Shown: positions 28,776 through 40,274 of the stretch, one piece after another
Position numbering within the stretch: the first letter of the stretch is position 1
Layout: every line of letters begins with the position of its first letter
Source of the DNA: Nocardia flavorosea NBRC 108225
GTDB lineage: Bacteria > Actinomycetota > Actinomycetes > Mycobacteriales > Mycobacteriaceae
DNA: 64,000 nucleotides
Assembly: GCF_001613385.1 (NCBI RefSeq)
Contig: NZ_BDCG01000004.1
Span: 124,001-188,000, forward strand
Reading direction: 5' to 3'
Program-made: the position numbers and the translations under genes
The notes under the pieces: generated by a model
Database searches by the model: none
Told to the model about the DNA's origin: nothing
What the model saw: only the letters and a program-made list of their open reading frames with translations

Positions 28776-29555
28776 TCAGACGGGAAGTTTGCGGAAGATC
28801 GGGCGCGGGATATGGCGCAGGATCATCATCACGTACCGGAATGCGCCGGGCGCCCAGATGAGCTCCTTGCCCTTCTCCGAAGCCGCGACGGCCAGCGCCG
28901 CCACTTCTTCGGAGTCCACCGTGAGCGGAGCCTCTTTGGCGCCGGTGGCCTTCCAGTGCTCGATCGTCGTGGTGGTGCGCACCTGACCGGGCCGGATCAC
29001 CAGCACTCGCGGCCCGAACGGCCGCAGCGCCTCGCCGAGGCCCAGGTAGAAACCGTCCAGCCCCGCCTTGGTGGAGCCGTAGACGAAATTCGAGCGCCGC
29101 ACCCGCTCGCCGGCCGCCGAGGACATGGCGATGATCCGGCCGAAGCCCTGCGCCTTCATCTTCTCGCCGATCAGCACGCCCACCGATACCGCGGCGGTGT
29201 AGTTGATCTGCGCGATCTGGACCGCCTTGCGCTGGTCCTGCCACAGTTCCTCGGCATTGCCGAGCAACCCGAACGCGACGATTGCGACATCGATATCGCC
29301 GTCGGCCCAGGCCTTTTCGACAACCTCGGGGTGTGCGGCGGTATCGAGCGCGTCGAAATCGAGCACATCGACCTGGTTCGCACCGGCCGCCTTCATCTGC
29401 GCCACAGCGGTATCGCGTAGCGGATCACCGGGCACCACGGCCAGGACCACCCGGGCCGGGCCCTTCTTCAGGTATTCCGCACAGATCGCGAGGCCGATTT
29501 CCGAGGTCCCGCCGAACAGCAGAATGGACTGCGGATTGCCTACCGCGTTGATCAC
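28776..29555 (-). CDS. dprE2: DprE2, decaprenylphospho-2-keto-ribose reductase
   Basis: A 259-residue short-chain dehydrogenase that reduces the keto intermediate made by DprE1 to decaprenyl-phosphoryl-arabinose. The NAD-binding motif GGTSEIG, the catalytic Ser ([10 protein letters not shown]), YGSTK, and the C-terminal [20 protein letters not shown] region are highly typical. The start is GTG 29555 (INAVGNPQS), which overlaps the dprE1 stop by 4 bases; the frame is open further upstream inside dprE1 but that part is not conserved-looking. Coupled translation with dprE1. Confidence 0.95.
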   Translation of the reverse strand: MINAVGNPQSILLFGGTSEIGLAICAEYLKKGPARVVLAVVPGDPLRDTAVAQMKAAGANQVDVLDFDALDTAAHPEVVEKAWADGDIDVAIVAFGLLGNAEELWQDQRKAVQIAQINYTAAVSVGVLIGEKMKAQGFGRIIAMSSAAGERVRRSNFVYGSTKAGLDGFYLGLGEALRPFGPRVLVIRPGQVRTTTTIEHWKATGAKEAPLTVDSEEVAALAVAASEKGKELIWAPGAFRYVMMILRHIPRPIFRKLPV

Positions 29556-31027
29556 TGAAGCTCCAGCCTTCTCGCCATATCGGACATGAATACGCCTGTC
29601 GGGTCGACGCTGCGGCGCACCTTGATCCACTCGTCGATCCGGGGATACATCTGATGGAAGGTTTCGGCGGTGGTACGCGAATCCTTCCCGGTGTAGAGCC
29701 GGCCGCCGAATTCCAGGACCCGCCGGTCCAATTCGGTGACGAACTCGTTGAGGCCGGGGGCGATCGGGAAGTCCAGGCAGACGTTCCAGCCCGGCATGGG
29801 GAAACTCAACGGCGCCTGATTACCCTCACCGAAGTACTTGAACACGTTGAGGAACGAGTAGTGCCCGCTTGCCTGGATATCGATGAGGATCTGCTTGAAT
29901 TCCGCCACGGCCTCCGGCGGCACCACGAACTGATACTGCAGGAATCCGCGGGAACCGTAGGCGCGGTTCCATTCACCGAGCATATCGAGCGGGTGGTAGA
30001 AGGCCGTCAGGTTCTGCGGCTTCTGCCGGTACGTCGCGCCCTTGCGGTACCAGACCTCGGTCGCCAGGGTGAAGGTCTTGTTGTTGAGCAGCCCGTTCGG
30101 GAAGACATCGGGGAACGTGAGGAAGGTTTTCCCGGTGAACCCGAGCGGGTTCTTCTGCAGCTTCTTCGGCAGCTGGTCCAGTTTGGCCAGTGAACCGCGC
30201 GAAATCACCGCCCGGCCGAGTTTCGGCATCGGACTGAGCGCGTCGAACCAGGCCGAGCTGTACTCGTATTCGTCCTCGGAACCGTCGCTGTGGAAAGCGA
30301 TGGTTTCGTCCAGGCCGGAGGTCACATCGCCGTCGGCGATGAAGTACGCGGTTTCGGTCGGGGTCATCTCGATGGTGGCCCGCAAGATGATGCCGGTCAG
30401 GCCGCAGCCGCCGACGGTGGCCCAGAACAGTTTGGCGTTCTTCTTCGGGCTGATGGTCTGCACGGTGCCGTCCGCGGTGAGCAACTGCATCGACCGCACA
30501 TGGTTACCGAAACTGCCCGCGCTGTGATGGTTCTTACCGTGGATGTCGGAGCCGATGGCGCCGCCGACGGTGACCTGCCGGGTGCCGGGCAGAACCGGGA
30601 CCCACAGTCCGAACGGCAGCGCGGCCTTCATCAGCTGGTCGAGATTCACGCCCGCATCGACATCGACCAACCGGCTGTCCCGGTCGATCCGGTGGATCTT
30701 GTTCAACGCGGTCATATCGACCACCAGGCCACCCGCGTTCTGCGCATTGTCGCCATAGGAGCGGCCGAGACCGCGGGCGATCACACCGCGCCGTAGATGG
30801 GCCGGTTTGCCATCGTTGTCCGTGGCGACCTTGGCGACCGCTTCGGCGATGAGTTCCGGGTCGCTCGTCGAGAGCACCTCGGCGGTGGTCGCGGCGGTAC
30901 GAGCCCATCCGGCGAGTTTCCGGGTGGTGGTGGGTAGCGCGAACCCGGTAACAGCTGTATCGGGTTCGCCGGCCGCCGGGGTCTCGGTACCGGCCGACTG
31001 GGTCGAGGTCGGAGCTTTCGTGGACAT
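29552..31027 (-). CDS. dprE1: DprE1, decaprenylphosphoryl-ribose 2'-oxidase
   Basis: A 491-residue FAD-dependent oxidase that, with DprE2, epimerises decaprenyl-phosphoryl-ribose to the arabinose donor used by AftA and the Emb proteins. FAD-binding landmarks are [13 protein letters not shown] and [21 protein letters not shown]. Cys417, in [10 protein letters not shown], corresponds to the cysteine attacked by benzothiazinones. The Ala/Thr/Pro-rich N-terminal about 25 residues are variable. The transcript looks leaderless (TAGCCT 8 nt before the ATG). The next gene on the other strand is a GtrA-family gene, as in mycobacteria. Confidence 0.97.
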   Translation of the reverse strand: MSTKAPTSTQSAGTETPAAGEPDTAVTGFALPTTTRKLAGWARTAATTAEVLSTSDPELIAEAVAKVATDNDGKPAHLRRGVIARGLGRSYGDNAQNAGGLVVDMTALNKIHRIDRDSRLVDVDAGVNLDQLMKAALPFGLWVPVLPGTRQVTVGGAIGSDIHGKNHHSAGSFGNHVRSMQLLTADGTVQTISPKKNAKLFWATVGGCGLTGIILRATIEMTPTETAYFIADGDVTSGLDETIAFHSDGSEDEYEYSSAWFDALSPMPKLGRAVISRGSLAKLDQLPKKLQKNPLGFTGKTFLTFPDVFPNGLLNNKTFTLATEVWYRKGATYRQKPQNLTAFYHPLDMLGEWNRAYGSRGFLQYQFVVPPEAVAEFKQILIDIQASGHYSFLNVFKYFGEGNQAPLSFPMPGWNVCLDFPIAPGLNEFVTELDRRVLEFGGRLYTGKDSRTTAETFHQMYPRIDEWIKVRRSVDPTGVFMSDMARRLELQ

Positions 31028-31035
31028 CGGGATAG

Positions 31036-31041
31036 AGGCTA
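31036..31041 (-). promoter_or_regulatory. -10 box TAGCCT of leaderless dprE1
   Basis: On the minus strand TAGCCT ends 8 nt before the ATG at 31027, with no ribosome-binding site between. Confidence 0.55.
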
Positions 31042-31406
31042 CTGCAACATTGCGCCGCCTGCGGTGTCGCGGGGCGAGGGCTTATCGAACCCTGCTATCG
31101 GGTTGGCCGTCCATGAAGGGCGGGGCTGTAATGTCGGAGGCGCTCCGCGCCTCGAGGGTGGGGCCCTATCAACCCCTGGTCTTCCCTCCTCCGCTCCGTC
31201 AGTCCAGACCAGGGCGGGCCAACCCGGGGGGGTTACCGTTTACAGCTAGTACAGATAGTTCGGCTGTCTTGGGCACCCAGAGGTCCCGTAGGTGGGGTTC
31301 GGCAAGTAGATTTCGGGCGGTGGCCCCTGAAAGCAATGCCGTAAGCCGGGGACCCCGGGTAGCGCCGGGGGAAACCGGGGATGCCTCCCTCTCGCCCGGG
31401 GAGCAG
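31042..31406. other. Intergenic region between divergent dprE1 and gtrA-like genes
   Basis: About 365 bases. The + strand frame of the GtrA-like gene is open through much of it, but the predicted peptide is Arg/Pro/Ser-rich and not membrane-like. A relatively AT-rich patch at 31236-31262 (tttacagctagtacagatag) may contain the gtrA promoter. No RNA gene or repeat was recognised. Confidence 0.45.
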
Positions 31407-31844
31407 GTGACTGCCGGTCTCGCGCCGGTGGCCCTCGACGAGGCGAGCACGCAGATCGGTCTGAAGACGCAACTGGTGCGTTTCGTAGCCACCGGTGCGC
31501 TCTCGGCGGTGGTCGATTTCGGGCTGTACTGGCTGTTGCTCGAGGTGGCCGGACTGCCGGTGAATATCGCGAAGGCGATCGGGTTCATTGCCGGCACCAC
31601 GACGGCATATCTGATCAACCGGCGATGGACCTTCAACGCACCGCCCAGCAGGGCACGTTTCATCGCTGTGGTCGTGCTCTATGCACTGACCTTCTTTGTG
31701 CAGGTCGGCATCAACTGGGTGTTCTACGAGGCCATCGGCGAAGGCCTCTGGTGGCGGGTACCCCTCGCCTATGTGATCGCCCAGGGCACGGCGACGGTCA
31801 TCAACTTCGTGGTGCAGCGCCTGGTGATCTTCCGCATCCGCTGA
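31407..31844 (+). CDS. GtrA-family membrane protein (Rv3789-like)
   Basis: A 145-residue protein with four transmembrane helices, a GtrA/DPMS3 family member. Typical features are LVRFVATGALSAVVDFGLYWLL, the NRRWTF motif after helix 2 and the basic end QRLVIFRIR. The Mycobacterium protein at the same place next to dprE1 has been studied as a possible DPA flippase or as a membrane partner of arabinosyltransferases; its exact role is debated. The start is uncertain: GTG 31407 with ggggag just upstream is taken, but TTG 31269 and others are in frame. A strong terminator follows. Confidence 0.8.
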   Translation: MTAGLAPVALDEASTQIGLKTQLVRFVATGALSAVVDFGLYWLLLEVAGLPVNIAKAIGFIAGTTTAYLINRRWTFNAPPSRARFIAVVVLYALTFFVQVGINWVFYEAIGEGLWWRVPLAYVIAQGTATVINFVVQRLVIFRIR

Positions 31845-31998
31845 TCCCGCCCGGCGCCGATCGAGGCCTTACCCACCCCGGAAAGGTCCCGGCGTGGCAC
31901 GCCGGACTGCTGGCCGAAGGCGCCCATCCGGCTCGGCAAGGAAGTGCACCGCCGGGCCGGCCGGTGGACGGAAGCCGGCGGTGCTCCGGGACGACGAG

Positions 31999-32029
31999 AA
32001 CCCCGGTCGTACGCGACGACCGGGGTTTT
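31999..32029. terminator. Bidirectional rho-independent terminator
   Basis: A 12-bp stem (AACCCCGGTCGT with its complement ending at 32027), a 5-nt loop and a T-run to 32029, with matching A bases on the other side. It serves the convergent gtrA-like and primase-like genes. The rest of 31845-32055 shows no gene. Confidence 0.85.
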
Positions 32030-32055
32030 GCGGATATCAGTCTGTTGGGGCCTGC

Positions 32056-32541
32056 TCAGGCGACGCTGGTCAACCGGCGCGGGCGCCGGGCCAGGGCGCT
32101 ACGCACCGCCGCGCCGAGGGCGACCACCGGCGGAATCCAGCGGGACTCGTCGGGCGCGACGCCCCAGCTGGCCGAACCCGCCGAGAGGTGGGTGGGCGGC
32201 AGCGGGATGCCGTCACCGTCGGTGTGCACGACCGCGCCGGCCGCGCGCAGCGCCTCGACGGCACGCTCGGCCTTGCGCATACCGGTGACCAGATGGATTT
32301 CGCGGCGCTCGGCGCCCGGAATCTCGATGACCGGACCGGTCAGGTTGTTCGCGCGCAGGTACCGGCGTACCGACGCGGCCAACTCCCCGGTGACCTCGAC
32401 GGCGGACAGGTCGGCATCGGTGATCAGGCACAGGCCGTTGGTCGTTTCGGCGACCGTCCAGCCACGCTGGACGTAGTCCCGCGCGGCCGCGGACTTGGCG
32501 CCCGCCGAGACGGAAGTCGAAAACGTCGTACGCACTGTCAT
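32056..32541 (-). CDS. Hypothetical protein resembling a primase-polymerase domain
   Basis: A 161-residue soluble protein. TVAETTNGLCLITDADLSAVEV, TGPVIEIPGAERREIHLVTG and IPLPPTHLSAGSASWG resemble the short actinobacterial branch of bifunctional primase-polymerase (prim-pol/AEP) domain proteins. The acidic metal-binding pair of active polymerases is not obvious, so a binding or regulatory role is more likely than catalysis. ATG 32541 is chosen for the ggggaatggag site before it; ATG 32547 is the alternative. No functional link with the rml genes upstream is evident. Confidence 0.65.
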   Translation of the reverse strand: MTVRTTFSTSVSAGAKSAAARDYVQRGWTVAETTNGLCLITDADLSAVEVTGELAASVRRYLRANNLTGPVIEIPGAERREIHLVTGMRKAERAVEALRAAGAVVHTDGDGIPLPPTHLSAGSASWGVAPDESRWIPPVVALGAAVRSALARRPRRLTSVA

Positions 32542-32960
32542 CTCCATTCCCCGGTATAGATCAGCTCCGGCTTTCATGGGTCGTATCGGTGCCGGGTCCC
32601 CGTGGCGTTACGCCGTTCCAGCGAATTTTTTCGACTGTCGGCTACGTCTCATTCCTTTCCACGGGGGAATAGCAGCGGCCGGCACCGCTATACCTGGTCA
32701 CGGTCGGCTTCCCGGGCGGAATCCAGGGAGGATCCCGGTGCGGCCAGTGAGTCAGTGGACGAATCCCCCGAGAACCGGCCCGGCGGTAGCCGGGGCGCCT
32801 GGGCCGGTGATTTCACCGGCACCGTGGGGGTGGTTCCGCGACGGAACCACCGGGCAGCGACATTACCGCCGAACCGTCCGCTCGGCGAATCCGGCGGAAA
32901 CCGCGCTCGCGGCCGGGTTCTGCGTGGCATTTCCGCCGCCGGCCCGGTTTGTGCGGGCGG
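32542..32960. other. Intergenic region between primase-like gene and rmlC
   Basis: About 420 bases. The promoter of the primase-like gene should lie at its left end. The remaining open frames are short or antisense-like and none carries a start, ribosome site and recognisable sequence together. No hairpin, tRNA or repeat stands out. Confidence 0.45.
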
Positions 32961-33515
32961 TCAGCGGTCGCGCAGTCGCGGTGCCGCCGCGTCTTTCGGT
33001 GAGCGGAGATAGGTGAGCTGTCGCCCGTCGCGATCGGCCGCCGGCCAGTCGATGGCCAGATCCGGGTCGAAGGCGTCCAGATCGTGGTCGTATTCGGGGC
33101 TGTATTCGAGCGAGCACAGATAGGTGAGGGTGGAATCGTCGGCCAGGGACAGGACGGCATGCCCGAGCCCCTCGGAGATGAAGACCGAGCGCCTGTCGCG
33201 ATCGTCGAGCAGGACACTGTCCCAGCGGCCGAAGGTGGGTGATCCCTCCCGCAGATCGATCACCACATCCAGGAACGCGCCGCGGACGCAGGTAACGTAT
33301 TTCGCCTGGCCGGGCGGATCGTCGGTGTAGTGGATCCCGCGCAACACCCCGGCTGCGGATACCGAGGTGTTGACCTGTCGCAGATCGAACGGCCGGCCGG
33401 TGACCTTCTCGAACTCCGCGGCGCGGAAGGTTTCGGCGAAACAGCCGCGATCGTCGCCGTGGACCGTGGGGCTGAACACCCAGGCGCCGGGGACCGACAT
33501 CTCACTGATCCGCAT
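32961..33515 (-). CDS. rmlC: RmlC, dTDP-4-dehydrorhamnose 3,5-epimerase
   Basis: A 184-residue cupin-fold epimerase in dTDP-L-rhamnose synthesis; rhamnose forms part of the linker between peptidoglycan and galactan. Catalytic-region motifs are GDDRGCFAETFR, RGIHYTDDPPGQAKYV with the active His, and VFISEGLGHAVLSL. It starts 8 nt after rmlA and shares its transcript. The usual family length is about 180-200 residues. Confidence 0.94.
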   Translation of the reverse strand: MRISEMSVPGAWVFSPTVHGDDRGCFAETFRAAEFEKVTGRPFDLRQVNTSVSAAGVLRGIHYTDDPPGQAKYVTCVRGAFLDVVIDLREGSPTFGRWDSVLLDDRDRRSVFISEGLGHAVLSLADDSTLTYLCSLEYSPEYDHDLDAFDPDLAIDWPAADRDGRQLTYLRSPKDAAAPRLRDR

Positions 33516-33523
33516 CTACCTAC

Positions 33524-34396
33524 TCACCAACTCCGTCCGTGCTCGAGCAGATCGAGCAGGTACTTACCGTAACCGGAGCGAGTGAGGGGGTCGGCCAGCA
33601 GGCACAGTTGCTCGTCGTCGATATAGCCCATCCGCCACGCGACCTCCTCCGGCACGCCGATTTTCAAACCTTGGCGTTCCTCGACGGTGCGCACATAGTT
33701 GGCGGCGTCGAGCAACGAATCGAAGGTGCCGGTGTCGAGCCAGGCGGTGCCTCGCGCCAGCACATCGACACCCAGTCGGCCCGCTTCCAGATAGGCCCGG
33801 TTGATATCGCTGATCTCGTACTCTCCGCGCGCAGACGGAACGAGGCCGCGGGCGATCTCCACCACGTCGTTGTCGTAGAAGTACAGCCCCGGCACCACGT
33901 AGTTCGAGCGTGGAACCTTCGGTTTCTCCTCGATGGAGATCGCCTTGCCGTCGGCGAATTCGACGACACCGTAGGCGGTCGGATCCGAGACCCGGTAGGC
34001 GAAGATGGCGCCGCCGTCGATATCGGCGAACCGGTGCAGGCTGGTCCCCAGGCCGGGGCCGTGGAAGATGTTGTCGCCCAGCACCAGCGCGGCGGAGTCG
34101 CCGCCGATATGGCCGGCGCCGAGCACGAAGGCCTTCGCGATACCGTCGGGAACCGGCTGCACGACATAGCTGATCGAGATGCCGAACTGCGATCCGTCGC
34201 CGAGTAGCCGGGTGAAGGATTCGGCGTCCTCGGGTGTGGTGATCACCAGGATGTCCCGGATACCGGCCAGCATGAGGGTGGACAGCGGATAGTAGACCAT
34301 CGGCTTGTCGTAGACCGGGACCAGCTGTTTGCTCACCCCGCGCGTGATCGGATGCAGCCGTGACCCGGTGCCGCCCGCCAGAATGATTCCGCGCAT
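33524..34396 (-). CDS. rmlA: RmlA, glucose-1-phosphate thymidylyltransferase
   Basis: A 290-residue nucleotidyltransferase that makes dTDP-glucose, the first step to dTDP-rhamnose. The signature [20 protein letters not shown], the loop [11 protein letters not shown] and [21 protein letters not shown] are diagnostic. It heads the two-gene rmlA-rmlC operon and is divergent from the ATP-grasp gene. Confidence 0.96.
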   Translation of the reverse strand: MRGIILAGGTGSRLHPITRGVSKQLVPVYDKPMVYYPLSTLMLAGIRDILVITTPEDAESFTRLLGDGSQFGISISYVVQPVPDGIAKAFVLGAGHIGGDSAALVLGDNIFHGPGLGTSLHRFADIDGGAIFAYRVSDPTAYGVVEFADGKAISIEEKPKVPRSNYVVPGLYFYDNDVVEIARGLVPSARGEYEISDINRAYLEAGRLGVDVLARGTAWLDTGTFDSLLDAANYVRTVEERQGLKIGVPEEVAWRMGYIDDEQLCLLADPLTRSGYGKYLLDLLEHGRSW

Positions 34397-34765
34397 GTTC
34401 GGTCAGTGTGCCAGTCGCGATGCGGTGGCGCGCGTGCGGCAGGCTCCCCGGGGCCCGCCGGCCGCGTGCGGGCGGTCGGGGGCCCGGGATCAAGGCCGGT
34501 CCGCGCGGTCCGATACCGGTGGGGCCGCGGCGCTTTCGGTGTGGTCCGGGCGCTCCGGGGCCCGTCCGCCGGTTTCGTTCCGGAAACATCGGGTACTCGG
34601 TGGAAATGAGGGCGTTACATTTTCCGGTCCACGGCGAATTCGAACTTTCGACGCGGATTCGGTAGCGGCCCGATATCTGTGCCGGCGGTGTGGCCGGAGT
34701 TTCGTGTGTGAACCGACGCCCTCGTGATTCAGCGAGCAGTAGAAGTGGTCGAGAGGGGAGAGGTT
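34397..34765. other. Divergent intergenic region rmlA / ATP-grasp gene
   Basis: About 370 bases. The right half (34600-34690) is less GC-rich than the surroundings (gttacattttcc, gatatctgtg) and probably contains the ATP-grasp promoter. A frame open from 34724 includes the alternative GTG starts of the next gene. No RNA or repeat was recognised. Confidence 0.45.
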
Positions 34766-36031
34766 TTGTCGATTTCGGCATCAGAATCCAGAGTTCGGAA
34801 AACTGATGAAGAGTACGACCCGGATAAGGGGTACGTTGCCTTGCTGGGTTGGAGTTTGAATGCCGTGGAAGCGGTGGATCGGTTCGACCGGCGCTACGTC
34901 GTGGTAGCGCCGGAGTGGGTGGCGGACTATTGCGCCGAAAACGGCATACCTTATCTTCCCTGGAATTTCGAACGGCTCAACGACCGGTCGATGGAAATCG
35001 CCGAGACGTTACAGGATATGGGAGTGGACGTCGCCATTCCCATCTTCGAGGAAACCGTCGAATGGGCGGGTGCCATCAATTCGGTGCTGATGGACAATCC
35101 TCGCCTTTTCGGGCAGGCCATGCTGTTGCGTGACAAAGCGCTGATGAAGCGGCGCGCGCAGCTGGGCGGAATCCGCGTCGGAATATTCGAGGAAGCCCAC
35201 GAACGCGATGACGTGATCCGGTTCCTGAAACGAGTGAACCAGACCCTGCTCAAGCTCGACGGGGATCCCAACGACCCCATCCATGTCAAGGCGTTCGACA
35301 AGGCCGGCTGCCTCGGGCATCGGGTTATCCGGACTCCGGACGAGATCGATACGATCCCCGACGACGAGTTCCCGGTCCTCATGGAATCACATCTGGACGG
35401 CTGGGAATTCGCCGTGGAGGCATGGATCCACAACGGCCGGATATGCTTCCTGAACATTTCCGAGTACGTCACCCTCGGATATTCTGTATTCGTACCCGCA
35501 ACGCCGGAACTGGAGAAGTTCCGCCCCGAGATAACTCGTCAGGTCGAACGGCTGGTGAAAACCTTCGATATCGAGTTCGGCTTCGTGCACCCGGAATATT
35601 TCGTCACCAGCGACGGTGAGATGTACTTCGGTGAGGTCGCTTACCGGCCGCCGGGATTCAAGGTGTTCGAACTGCTGGAGCGCTCGTACGGGTTCAACGC
35701 CTATCATGCCCTCGTACTGGCCTTCGATCCGAAGACCACCGAGGAAGAGATCGAGAACTTCTTTCCGCGGGAAGTGGAGGATGCGAAAGGGCACGCGGGC
35801 TGTTTCGGGGTTTATCCGCGGCGACGCGTGGTCAGTCAGTTGTCGGTGCCCGACGAGACCGAGGACCACGAATATTTCGAAACCCACGAGCTCGCGGAGC
35901 CGCTGACGGAAAAAGTGACCAAACGTACCGCATTCGGCAATCATTGGGGCTTGTTGTACTTCTTCGGTGACGACCCGTACACTCTGCGGGATCTGCTGAA
36001 GCGACAGGAAGAGCTCGATTTCTACATCTGA
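34766..36031 (+). CDS. ATP-grasp ligase, uncharacterised
   Basis: A 421-residue ATP-grasp protein, probably joining a carboxylate to an amine through an acyl-phosphate. The N-terminal part (about 1-120) is Rossmann-like. The nucleotide-binding Lys region is LLKLDGDPNDPIHVK; ESHLDGWEFAVEAWI is the acidic clamp; and FGFVHPEYFVTSDGEMYFGEVAYRPPG holds the Mg2+-binding residues including Glu290 and the following Arg. This pattern resembles carboxylate-amine ligases of peptide and natural-product pathways, not biotin carboxylase. TTG 34766 is chosen for the very strong gaggggagagg site; GTG 34745 and 34724 are alternatives. It is followed 113 nt later by the papain-like gene, with which it probably works. 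The substrate is unknown. Confidence 0.82.
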   Translation: MSISASESRVRKTDEEYDPDKGYVALLGWSLNAVEAVDRFDRRYVVVAPEWVADYCAENGIPYLPWNFERLNDRSMEIAETLQDMGVDVAIPIFEETVEWAGAINSVLMDNPRLFGQAMLLRDKALMKRRAQLGGIRVGIFEEAHERDDVIRFLKRVNQTLLKLDGDPNDPIHVKAFDKAGCLGHRVIRTPDEIDTIPDDEFPVLMESHLDGWEFAVEAWIHNGRICFLNISEYVTLGYSVFVPATPELEKFRPEITRQVERLVKTFDIEFGFVHPEYFVTSDGEMYFGEVAYRPPGFKVFELLERSYGFNAYHALVLAFDPKTTEEEIENFFPREVEDAKGHAGCFGVYPRRRVVSQLSVPDETEDHEYFETHELAEPLTEKVTKRTAFGNHWGLLYFFGDDPYTLRDLLKRQEELDFYI

Positions 36032-36052
36032 TTCGTTCGGCAGTTTCGCGTA

Positions 36053-36098
36053 GGAGCGACTCCGGGCCCGGAGGCGGTAGCGCAGCGTAGCCACGCAG
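36053..36098 (+). repeat. Dispersed GCGGTAGCG-type repeat, copy A
   Basis: A 46-base intergenic copy (ggagcgactccgggcccgg, then aggcggtagcgcagcg...) between the ATP-grasp and papain-like genes. It closely matches the copy inside the embC-like gene and less closely that at 9856-9896. Confidence 0.6.
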
Positions 36099-36144
36099 CC
36101 GTTGCTCATACGCCATAGACACTGATCACGGGGAGGATCCTCAT

Positions 36145-38127
<1,983 letters not shown>

Positions 38128-38146
38128 TACCCGTTGCCGCCGGAGC

Positions 38147-38189
38147 GAGACGGCCCGGCCCGGGATCGATACCTGGACCGGGCCGTCTC
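38147..38189. terminator. 12-bp hairpin between convergent genes
   Basis: 38147-38158 (GAGACGGCCCGG) pairs with 38178-38189, with a 19-nt loop that can pair further. It lies between the papain-like gene and the secreted-protein gene, which converge. Confidence 0.65.
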
Positions 38190-38244
38190 GGCCGACGAGC
38201 AGGAACAGGTACGTCGGGAGCGGACGTCGTTGCTGCTGGAGACC

Positions 38245-38946
38245 TTATTTCACCGGGAACGGCTCGTTGATCGTGGTGACGTATTGGATGATCGCTCCGA
38301 TGGTCACCGGTGCGGTGATCAGTAGCTGCCCGGCCACCGTGCCCAGGGCGCCGACGGCGATGATTCCGCCGAGACAACCGACCACCGCGGCCGGAACGAA
38401 CGGGCCGAAGAGACCGACGATGGTCGCCGCGGCCACGGTCGCACCGGCGATACCGCCGAGTACGCAGCCGAGGCCCGCGCCACCCAGTCCGCCGACGAGG
38501 GTGCCGATGGCCGCGCCGGTGGCGATCGTGTCTTTGAGCCGGGTGAAGGCCGCGACTTCCCGGTCGTACGGGGTTTTCCAGGGAGCCGTCTCCTGGTGAG
38601 GAAGGGCGACCGGCCGGTACACCGCTTGGGTGGGATCCAGTTGTGGAGTGAGTGTGGCGGTATGGCCGGAGATCTCGGCAGTGATCGGGAACTCGAAGTC
38701 GTCGATTCGGAAGGTCAGCGGTGCGCCTGCCAGTACGGTTCCATCGGGTGCTTCGATCTCCAGTACTCCATCGTCGACCATCATGGACCCGGAATCGGTG
38801 GTGACGACCGCCCGATCCTCGACGACCTCGGCACTGAAGCCGACAGCTGCGGGCTCGGACGCGGGCGCCGCTTGGGCGGCGCCGGATGTGATACCGATTG
38901 CGGCAGCGAGCAGCCCCGCGATCGCGGCACTGTTTTTGACAAGCAT
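38245..38946 (-). CDS. Secreted hypothetical protein with Gly-rich hydrophobic tail
   Basis: A 233-residue exported protein. ATG 38946 (gaggtgatcac just before it) begins a clear signal peptide cleaved near GAAQA-APA. Residues about 35-130 look like a small beta domain (VVEDRAVVTTDSGSM, FRIDDFEFPITAEISGHTATL). From about 150 the chain is strongly hydrophobic and full of Gly-x-x-x-Gly (GTLVGGLGGAGLGCVLGGIAG, given here only to indicate glycine-zipper character), followed by further helices, so it may insert in a membrane. Similar proteins are common in Nocardia but I know no function. Confidence 0.72.
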   Translation of the reverse strand: MLVKNSAAIAGLLAAAIGITSGAAQAAPASEPAAVGFSAEVVEDRAVVTTDSGSMMVDDGVLEIEAPDGTVLAGAPLTFRIDDFEFPITAEISGHTATLTPQLDPTQAVYRPVALPHQETAPWKTPYDREVAAFTRLKDTIATGAAIGTLVGGLGGAGLGCVLGGIAGATVAAATIVGLFGPFVPAAVVGCLGGIIAVGALGTVAGQLLITAPVTIGAIIQYVTTINEPFPVK

Positions 38947-39205
38947 GTGATCACCTCGTGTGGGAGTGCTGGGATAGAGCGCAAGGAACCGAACGGAGCC
39001 GACCGGCCGGTGGTGTAACGGCGCACGGACGGATCCGGGCATTTACCTTAGATTTACTTTCGTAGTGCTCTCAGCCACGGGAGTACGGAAGGTGTTCTGT
39101 CTCTTGTCTTCCCGATTGCCGAGGGTGCTGTTCTCGCCCGTCCCGCGGTGCCGACGCCGGATGCCGTGCCGCGAGCGCAATGCCCCGCACCATGTGGTCC
39201 GGACG

Positions 39206-40228
<1,023 letters not shown>

Positions 40229-40274
40229 TCGCCGCCCCGGCTCACCCCACAGTGCCGGAGGCGGCGCCGCAGAC

